Below are positions 56,087 to 64,000 of a DNA stretch of 64,000 nucleotides, in pieces. The notes below the pieces were generated by a model. That model made no database searches and was not told where the DNA came from. It saw only the letters and a program-made list of their open reading frames with translations. The stretch comes from Hyalangium gracile (GTDB taxonomy: Bacteria > Myxococcota > Myxococcia > Myxococcales > Myxococcaceae), in contig NZ_JAHXBG010000033.1 of NCBI RefSeq assembly GCF_020103725.1, forward strand, positions 55,251 through 119,250, in the 5' to 3' direction. The translations under genes and the position numbers were made by a program. Each line of letters begins with the position of its first letter. Within the stretch, counting starts at the first letter, position 1.

Positions 56087-57133
56087 ATGTCGAAGTCAGC
56101 TCCTACGGAGTACGAAGTCGTCCAGGGGCCAGAGCCGCACCCGGGTCGGACCCGCGCCATCCTCAAGGCCCACCCCCAGGTGCAGAAGCTGTTCGGGCGC
56201 ACCCCGGCCACCGCGCTGTTCGTCCCCATCATCCTCGTGGCGCAGTTCGGCATGGCCTACGCGGTGCGCGAGCAGCCCTGGTGGGTCATCGTGCTGGCGG
56301 CGTACACGCTGGGCGCGATCGTCAACAACACCTGCTACGTCATCATCCACGAGGCCACGCACAGCCTCATCTTCAAGGGGCGCACGGCGAACCTGCTGGC
56401 GGCCATCGGCGCGGACCTGGTGCACGTGATTCCGTCGGCGGTGACGTTCACGCGCTTCCACCTGGTGCACCACCGGCACCAGGGCGAGTTCGACCTGGAC
56501 GCGGACCTGCCCTCGCACGCCGAGGCGAAGCTGGTGGGCAACAGCACCGTCATGAAGGCGCTGTGGATCGCCTTCTTCCCGCTGATGCAGGCGCTGCGCA
56601 TGCCGCGCTTCTCCAAGCTGATCAGCTTCTGGGAGCCGTGGACGGTGGTGAACGCGCTGGCGGTGTTCGCGGCGGACGCCGCGGTGCTCTACTTCATGGG
56701 GCCGTGGGCGTTCCTCTACGTGGTGCTGAGCATCTTCTTCTCGATTGGCCTGCACCCGCTGGGCGGCCGGCTCATCCAGGAGCACTTCATCATCCAGCAC
56801 CCGCAGGAGACGTACTCGTACTACGGGCCGTGGAACCTCACCGCGCTCAACGTGGGCTACCACAACGAGCACCATGACTTCTCCGCGGTGCCGTGGAACC
56901 GGCTGCCGCAGGTGAAGGCGCTGGCGCCCGAGTTCTACGACACGCTGAAGTGGCACCGCTCGTGGACGGGGCTGCTGCTGAAGTTCATCTTCGATCCATC
57001 GCTCAGCCTCTACAGCCGCATCACCCGGCCGGGCCCGCAGAAGCGCCAGGTGCTCACCGGCGGCGTGGGCCGCGTGCCGGACTCGGTGGAGTCGCTGCAG
57101 AAGCCGCCGGCCGCCGTCGACTCGGCGGCCTGA
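56087..57133 (+). CDS. Fatty acid desaturase, sphingolipid delta-4-desaturase (DEGS)-like
   Basis: A 348-residue membrane di-iron desaturase with HEATH (88-92), HLVHHRHQG (125-133) and HNEHH (259-263). Segments such as GLHPLGGRLIQEHF, ETYSYYGPWN (241-250), NVGYHNEHHDFSAVPWNRLP and LAPEFYD closely follow those of animal dihydroceramide delta-4-desaturase, far beyond generic FA desaturase resemblance. It would introduce a double bond in the sphingoid base. The N terminus is shorter in homology than in DEGS1. Start ATG 56087 has GGGAGG upstream; an ATG at 56075 is alternative. Confidence 0.85.
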   Translation: MSKSAPTEYEVVQGPEPHPGRTRAILKAHPQVQKLFGRTPATALFVPIILVAQFGMAYAVREQPWWVIVLAAYTLGAIVNNTCYVIIHEATHSLIFKGRTANLLAAIGADLVHVIPSAVTFTRFHLVHHRHQGEFDLDADLPSHAEAKLVGNSTVMKALWIAFFPLMQALRMPRFSKLISFWEPWTVVNALAVFAADAAVLYFMGPWAFLYVVLSIFFSIGLHPLGGRLIQEHFIIQHPQETYSYYGPWNLTALNVGYHNEHHDFSAVPWNRLPQVKALAPEFYDTLKWHRSWTGLLLKFIFDPSLSLYSRITRPGPQKRQVLTGGVGRVPDSVESLQKPPAAVDSAA

Positions 57134-57372
57134 GCGCCGCGGCTCAGGGCTGGGCCACCGGCAGCGTGAAGCACCCAGATGCGCACCATCCCGTCCACCT
57201 GCCGGGCACGCACGCAGATGTGGATGTTCCGTTCAGACATCGCCTGGCCGTCCGGGGGTGCCAAGGGGGCCGGGGCCGGAGCCGCATGGCCCCTGGCTTA
57301 GCGAGAGCGCCCGCGCAGGTCCACCCACGACGCGCCCTACTTGTCAGGTTACGCGAAGTGTACAACAGCAAC

Positions 57373-57762
57373 TCACCGCAGGCGCACCATCGTGTCCATC
57401 AGGTGCTCCAGGGCCCGGGTGGGGTCCTCGCACAGTCCCGAGTGCACCGGAGACGTCTGGAGGATGGTGCTGCGCGGCGCCACCAGCCAGTGCCAGCGCT
57501 CCTTCTGGGGGAGCTGCCCGATGGGCCCCGCCGGCCGGCCCCCGGCGCAGATGCGGGGGATGGCCTCCAGGTGGCCGCGCACCAGCTCCACGTCCACGTC
57601 CGGCGCGAGCGCGAGCAGGCGCTGCTCGTCCAGCTCCACCCTGGCCGACAGGAAGCGGCTGGTGAGGCAGAAGAGGATGATGCCGGCGTTGATGAACTCG
57701 CCGCGCTCCACGCGGGGCACCACGCGCACGATGGCGTAGTCAAACGAGCTGCGCGCGGGCAC
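57373..57762 (-). CDS. DUF3037 protein, partner of the HipA-like kinase
   Basis: A 129-residue protein with the DUF3037 pattern (YAIVRVVPRVERGEFINAGIILFC at the N terminus, ARVELDEQRLLAL, a final RALEHLMDTMVRLR). It overlaps the HipA-like gene by 23 bases, a pairing seen repeatedly in bacteria. Function unknown; it may modulate the kinase. The convergent gap 57134-57372 holds no clear gene. Confidence 0.82.
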   Translation of the reverse strand: MPARSSFDYAIVRVVPRVERGEFINAGIILFCLTSRFLSARVELDEQRLLALAPDVDVELVRGHLEAIPRICAGGRPAGPIGQLPQKERWHWLVAPRSTILQTSPVHSGLCEDPTRALEHLMDTMVRLR

Positions 57763-58519
57763 GCTCCGCCTCCTCGATGAAACGGGGGGACGCCGCCAGG
57801 CGCTCGCGCAGCCAGGCGAGGTAGGCCGCCCGGTGCGCCTCCTTGGTGGGGAACTCCTCCGCTCCCAGCCACTCGTCGGGAATCAGGGCCACCGTCCGCT
57901 CCAGCACCTCGGGCGTCAGCTTGCCGCGCAAGGTGGCCTCGGAGGCCTTGAGCGCCGTGGCCCAGGGCAGCAGCACGTGGTCCTTGATGGGGCCGAACGC
58001 GGTGCGAGCGCGCTCCAGGTACTCCGCCCACGAGTGGTGGAAGTACATGGAGGCGCCATGGTCGATGAGCCACAGCGCCTTGTGCCAGTGCAGCATGTTG
58101 GGGTTCTTCGGCGTCCGGTCCACGTTCGTCACGTACGCGTCGAAGCAGACGATGTCCGAGGCCTCCTCGGCGGTCGGCGAGGGCCCCACCACTGGATCGA
58201 ACGTGATGGAACCCGGCAGGTAGTCCAGCGCCAGGTTCAGCCCGCCGCTGGCCTTGATGAGGTCTCGAATCTCCGTGTCCGGCTCGGCGCGGCCGAGCAC
58301 CGGGTCGAGGTGGATGAACACGAGCTCTGGGACGCGCAGCCCCATGGCGCGCCCCAGCTCGCCCGCCAGCAGCTCGGCGATGAGCGCCTTGAGCCCCTGG
58401 GCCGCGCCGCGGAACTTCAGCACGTACATGCCCGAGTCATCCGCCTCGACGATGGCCGGCACCGAGCCGCCCTCGCGCAGCGGCGTCACGTACCGGGTCG
58501 CCGTCACCGTTCTCAGCAT
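57740..58519 (-). CDS. HipA-like kinase-fold protein
   Basis: A 259-residue protein with a HipA/PI3K-like kinase fold. VLKFRGAAQGLKALIAELLAGEL covers the nucleotide-binding Lys and helix, VCFDAYVTNVDRTPKNPNML is the catalytic D-x-x-N-x-D-R loop, and LWLIDHGASMYF is the metal-binding D motif. It is shorter than HipA toxins and lacks the HipB antitoxin, so a housekeeping or regulatory role with its DUF3037 partner is as likely as toxicity. Start ATG 58519 is used; 58528 is alternative. Confidence 0.8.
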   Translation of the reverse strand: MLRTVTATRYVTPLREGGSVPAIVEADDSGMYVLKFRGAAQGLKALIAELLAGELGRAMGLRVPELVFIHLDPVLGRAEPDTEIRDLIKASGGLNLALDYLPGSITFDPVVGPSPTAEEASDIVCFDAYVTNVDRTPKNPNMLHWHKALWLIDHGASMYFHHSWAEYLERARTAFGPIKDHVLLPWATALKASEATLRGKLTPEVLERTVALIPDEWLGAEEFPTKEAHRAAYLAWLRERLAASPRFIEEAERARAQLV

Positions 58520-58602
58520 GCCCCGCACTTATCACGGAGCCGTGCGCACTCCGTGGGAACCGTCCGGCCACCCTCCCCCGGGCCGCCCGGGACTGCCTGG
58601 CC

Positions 58603-58695
58603 AGGGAGGCGCCCTGTGAGCGAGCCGGTACCGAACTGGTATGACAAGCAGACCAGTTCGCACAGGTTGCGCCCGGCAGGGGGTGAACCGGACGC
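58603..58695 (-). repeat. Dispersed palindromic repeat, copy E (about 93 bp, inverse orientation)
   Basis: The core at 58632-58660 is CGAACTGGT, loop ATGACAAGCAG, ACCAGTTCG. Read on the minus strand the loop is CTGCTTGTCAT, identical to copy A. Homology with copy A extends through both flanks (GCGTCCGG to GCCTCCCT). It lies between the divergent HipA-like and rhamnosidase genes, so it cannot serve simply as a terminator here. Confidence 0.8.
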
Positions 58696-58741
58696 GTCGT
58701 GACAGGACTTCCTCGAACCTCCTTTAGGATTCGGGCCCGCC

Positions 58742-61213
58742 ATGCCCGTGTCCCCAGGCTCCCCCCGCTCTTGTCTCTGGCTGCTCCTCGGCGCCCTGCT
58801 GACCCACTCCGTCCAGGCCGCGCCGGCCCCCACCGCGGCCTCTTCCCCCGCTCCCGAGCAATGGACGGCCCAGTGGATCGCCGTGGCCGGGCAGCCGGCT
58901 CGCGCCTATGGGGTGTACCTGTTGCGGCGGACCTTCGAGCTGCCGGCCAGGCCTCGAGCATTCCGCGTGCACGTCAGCGGAGACAACCGCTACCAGCTCT
59001 TCGTCAATGGCGTGCGGGTGGTGCGCGGCCCGGCCCGGGGCGACGTCGAGAACTGGCGCTATGAGACGGTCGACATCGGCCCCCAGCTTCGCGCCGGGCG
59101 CAATGTCCTGGCCGCGGTGGTGTGGAACTACGCCGAGCATTCACCCTTCGCCCAGGTCAGCCACCGCACCGGGTTCGTCCTGCAGGGAGTCGGCGCGCAG
59201 GAGAGCGCCCTGGTCGACAGCGGCCCCGCGTGGAAGGCCATCCGGGACGAGGGCTTCGAGGTGCTCCCCATGGACTTCCAGCGGATGAAGACCTTCTACG
59301 TGGCCGGGCCTGGGGACCGGCTGCGGGCGGACCGGCATCCGTGGGGCTGGGAGCTGCCCGGCTTCGATGATGCGGCGTGGCCTCCCGCGCAGGTCGTGGC
59401 ACCGGCGGCGGCGAAGGGGACGAACGTCACCGACCTCGATTGGCTGCTGGTGCCTCGCACCATCCCGCTCATGGAGGAGCGCCCCGAGCGGTTGAAGGCC
59501 ATGCGCCGCGCCACCGGCGTCCAGGTGCCCCCGGGGTTCCCCGCCCAGCCCGCCGCGGTGCGAGTGCCCGCGCGGACTCGCGCCGAGCTGTTGCTGGACC
59601 AGGGCTCGCTGACCACCGCCTATCTGGAGCTCGTCGTCTCGGGCGGGCGAGGCGCGAAGGTGGAGCTGGCCTACGCCGAGAACCTCTGGGGCGCTGACGG
59701 CAAGGAGAAGGGCCACCGCGACGAGGTGGAGGGAAAGAGCTTCCGAGGCAACGCGGACGAGCTGTGGCCGGATGGCGGCACCCGGCGCCTGTTCTCGCCG
59801 CTGTGGTGGCGCACCTGGCGCTACGTGCGGCTCACCGTCGAGACAGCCGACGAGCCGCTCACCCTCGAGGACCTGCGCGGCGTATACACCGGCTATCCCT
59901 TCGAGCGGCGGGCGCGCTTCGACGCCCGGTCCTCCGAGCTGGAGAAGATCCTCGACGTGGGCTGGCGGACCGCGCGCCTGTGCGCCCATGAGACATATAT
60001 GGACTGCCCCTACTACGAGCAGATCCAGTACGTGGGCGACACGCGGGTGCAGGCGCTGGTCTCCCTCTATATGTCCGGGGACGACCGGCTGATGCGCAAC
60101 GCCATCGTCCAGTTCAACCAGTCCCGCACGGGAGACGAGCCGCCCATGAGCCGCTATCCCGTCTCCTCGCCCCAGTACATCCCCGCCTTCTCGCTGCTCT
60201 GGGTGGGCCTGGTGCATGACCACTGGTGGTACCGAGGCGATCCGGCGTTCGCGCGGGAGCAGCTCCCCGGCGTCCGCGCGGTGCTGTCGTACTTCCAGCG
60301 GCACTCGCGGCCGGACGGCGGGCTGGCGCGGCTGCCCTATTGGGGCTTCGTCGACTGGGTGGACGGGTGGCCCGGAGGTGTGCCCCCGAGCTGGAGCGTA
60401 CCGCCCCCCTGGAGCAAGCCTCGCGAGACGTTCTTCCCGGAGAGCGATGCCCTGGGCGCTTCGTCCCTGTTCGATCTGCACCTGCTGCTCGCGTACACCT
60501 GGGCCGCGGAGCTGGAGCGCTCCGTGGGAGACGCGGCGCTCGCGGAGCAGCACGCGAAGGCCGCCGCCGCGCTGAGAGCCACCCTCCGCCACCTCTACTG
60601 GGATGAGGGTCGGAAGCTCTTCGCCGACACCGCCCACCGAAGGAGCTTCTCGGTGCACGCGAACGCGCTCGCCGTCCTGGCCGACGTCGTCACTGGCGAT
60701 GAGGCGCGGACCCTGCTGGAGCGGGCGCTCGCCGACACGTCCCTCACCCGCCCGACCATCTACTTCCGCTTCTATGTCCACGACGCCATGCGCAAGGCAG
60801 GGCTGGGAGACCAGTACCTGGATCAGCTGGGGCCCTGGCGCCGCATGCTGTCCCAGGGGCTGACGACGTGGGCCGAGACGGAGGACCCGTCCCGCTCCGA
60901 GTGTCACGCCTGGGGCGCGAGCCCCAACATCGAGCTCTACCGCACCGTGCTGGGCATCGACGCGGCGGCGCCCGGCTGGCAGCGGGTGAGCCTGCGACCG
61001 GCGCTGGGCTCGCTCCCGCAGGCGAGTGGCACCATCCCTCATCCTCGCGGCGAGCTGTCCGTGGCGTATGCCGTGAGGAACGGGCGGCTCGAGGCTCGCG
61101 TCCAGCTTCCCCCAGGCGTCCCGGGAGAGCTCACCTGGGGAGGACAGACCCGGGCGCTGGCGCCCGGACGCAGTGTCGTGACCCTCGAGGCTCGCGCGGA
61201 GGCTCCTCGCTGA
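58742..61213 (+). CDS. Exported alpha-L-rhamnosidase (GH78)
   Basis: An 823-residue exported enzyme (signal peptide to about residue 26, ending VQAAPAP). N-terminal beta domains (AFRVHVSGDNRYQLFVNG, about 40-330) precede the (alpha/alpha)6 catalytic domain. ETYMDCPYYEQIQYVGDTR is the family catalytic region with the general-acid Glu. A C-terminal beta domain follows. It releases rhamnose from plant or bacterial glycans. It is single-gene; palindrome copy E is upstream. Confidence 0.88.
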   Translation: MPVSPGSPRSCLWLLLGALLTHSVQAAPAPTAASSPAPEQWTAQWIAVAGQPARAYGVYLLRRTFELPARPRAFRVHVSGDNRYQLFVNGVRVVRGPARGDVENWRYETVDIGPQLRAGRNVLAAVVWNYAEHSPFAQVSHRTGFVLQGVGAQESALVDSGPAWKAIRDEGFEVLPMDFQRMKTFYVAGPGDRLRADRHPWGWELPGFDDAAWPPAQVVAPAAAKGTNVTDLDWLLVPRTIPLMEERPERLKAMRRATGVQVPPGFPAQPAAVRVPARTRAELLLDQGSLTTAYLELVVSGGRGAKVELAYAENLWGADGKEKGHRDEVEGKSFRGNADELWPDGGTRRLFSPLWWRTWRYVRLTVETADEPLTLEDLRGVYTGYPFERRARFDARSSELEKILDVGWRTARLCAHETYMDCPYYEQIQYVGDTRVQALVSLYMSGDDRLMRNAIVQFNQSRTGDEPPMSRYPVSSPQYIPAFSLLWVGLVHDHWWYRGDPAFAREQLPGVRAVLSYFQRHSRPDGGLARLPYWGFVDWVDGWPGGVPPSWSVPPPWSKPRETFFPESDALGASSLFDLHLLLAYTWAAELERSVGDAALAEQHAKAAAALRATLRHLYWDEGRKLFADTAHRRSFSVHANALAVLADVVTGDEARTLLERALADTSLTRPTIYFRFYVHDAMRKAGLGDQYLDQLGPWRRMLSQGLTTWAETEDPSRSECHAWGASPNIELYRTVLGIDAAAPGWQRVSLRPALGSLPQASGTIPHPRGELSVAYAVRNGRLEARVQLPPGVPGELTWGGQTRALAPGRSVVTLEARAEAPR

Positions 61214-61454
61214 GCGGACCGCCTCCGGAGCTCCAGGGCCGCATGGTGTCCGCCCTGCGAGGCGGGGGCTCCGCTGACGGGGCACACTCCGGGTGCGCTC
61301 CGACCTGATGCGTCGGTGCAGCCGCCCCGCCGTGCTGAGGCGGCGAGGCTGTCGGTCGAGGTGGACAGTCGCGAGCGAAGCAGGCACGTTCCCCGCCGTC
61401 GCGCCCGTGCAGTGCTGGCGCGTGGAACCCTGTCATTCCGACTCGGAGGAAGCC

Positions 61455-63518
<2,064 letters not shown>

Positions 63519-63680
63519 TCGGGTAGTCCCGGGCGGGGGAGCCAAGTGTGCTCCCGCCCACGCAGCACGGAGTGGAAGTCACGGCTTGTCGCCGGACTTC
63601 ACGCGGCGGCCATGAGGCGGCGGTGCGTCCTTCCCGGGCGGTCCTTCTGGACGAGCAGGGGCGGTGCAAGGCTCCAGCTC

Positions 63681-64000
63681 ATGGCACGCCTGCTTCCCCT
63701 GGCTCTGCTGGTTCTGCTGTCTGTCCCGCTGATGGGCGGCAACTGCGGTGAGTCAGAGGCGGTTCCTCTCGAGGAGCTGCAAAGGGACGTTCCTCCCGCC
63801 TTCGACTACGCGCTGTACTGCGACGCTCACGGGAAGCTCGTGGGGCAGCGCTCCGCGGTGCTGCTCGTGTACCGCGCCGAGCACCTCGAGCGCGTGTACG
63901 CCGACGCTCAGGCGGGGGACAGTCGCGCGCGGACGCTCTTCCGCCAGTTGGAGGACTCCCTCCTCCTCACGGGAAGGAAGCTGGCGCACGAGTCCCTGGG
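63681..64000 (+). CDS. Exported protein, cut by the window edge
   Basis: An open frame from ATG 63681 to the window end without stop. It begins with a signal peptide (MARLLPLALLVLLSVPLMGGNC) that might be a lipoprotein signal, with GGNC as a weak lipobox. PPAFDYALYCDAHGKLVGQR and an acidic helix-rich segment follow. No family is recognised from the available part. Confidence 0.6.
   Translation, partial: MARLLPLALLVLLSVPLMGGNCGESEAVPLEELQRDVPPAFDYALYCDAHGKLVGQRSAVLLVYRAEHLERVYADAQAGDSRARTLFRQLEDSLLLTGRKLAHESL

Noticed and set aside
57144..57371. Minus-strand frames reading MSERNIHICVRARQVDGMVRI or CFTLPVAQP in the desaturase-DUF3037 gap
   Set aside because: No ribosome-binding site, very short, and two frames compete; possibly a gene remnant but not supportable.

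Overview
The window is about 68-70% G+C by eye, with dense, codon-biased genes on both strands. It carries hallmarks of a predatory or social deltaproteobacterium: many two-component proteins, a Ser/Thr kinase with WD40 repeats, an FHA-type sigma-54 activator, a bacteriophytochrome, sphingolipid-type enzymes and many lipoproteins. I infer a myxobacterium, most likely suborder Cystobacterineae (Archangium/Cystobacter/Stigmatella-like). No rRNA, tRNA, CRISPR array, insertion sequence or prophage was recognised.

Layout. 1-3.2 kb: a minus-strand signalling operon (response regulator, RedB-like thioredoxin-fold protein, membrane histidine kinase, double-receiver protein, then the start of one more gene). 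3.5-7.4 kb: a GNAT/cyclic-nucleotide fusion, a ribosome hibernation factor and a three-gene DUF72/V4R-like/methyltransferase run. 7.8-10.1 kb: a CstA-type carboxylate transporter with its small YbdD partner. 10.2-15.7 kb: phospho-signalling genes (WD40 Ser/Thr kinase, FHA sigma-54 activator, FHA protein). 15.7-18.9 kb: a lipoprotein, an aldo/keto reductase, a PNPOx-fold protein and a rhodanese, closed by a clear terminator.

19.2-26.0 kb is the most interesting block. It is an apparent seven-gene operon: inositol-3-phosphate synthase, an AUR1-like PAP2 enzyme, a CDP-alcohol phosphotransferase fused to a GtrA domain, an unknown exported protein, a HCX5R phosphatase, a four-histidine-box lipid hydroxylase and a pirin. 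With the dihydroceramide delta-4-desaturase-like gene at 56.1 kb, it reads as a pathway for inositol phospholipids and inositol phosphosphingolipids.

26.2-33.1 kb: an outer-membrane-type amylase lipoprotein, two paralogous POTRA-like lipoproteins, a PhoD-like phosphatase and a broken Cys-rich lipoprotein gene overlapping an unknown gene. 33.1-37.4 kb: a bacteriophytochrome operon in which the phytochrome is frameshifted. 37.4-39.6 kb: a gene-poor accessory stretch with an unknown gene and an Imm1-like immunity gene. 39.6-45.1 kb: two paralogous MMPL/RND transporters transcribed divergently. 45.2-54 kb: lipoproteins, malic enzyme, exported low-complexity proteins and glycogen debranching enzyme. 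54.2-64 kb: acyl-CoA dehydrogenase, sphingolipid desaturase, a HipA-like kinase with DUF3037 partner, a GH78 rhamnosidase, an S9 peptidase and a partial exported protein at the edge.

Five intergenic copies of one palindrome (arms ending GGT / ACC around an 11-nt loop) are scattered over the window. Two of them share homology over about 90 bp, so this is a dispersed repeat family. Functions are assigned from motifs and family resemblance read by eye; no database search was possible.
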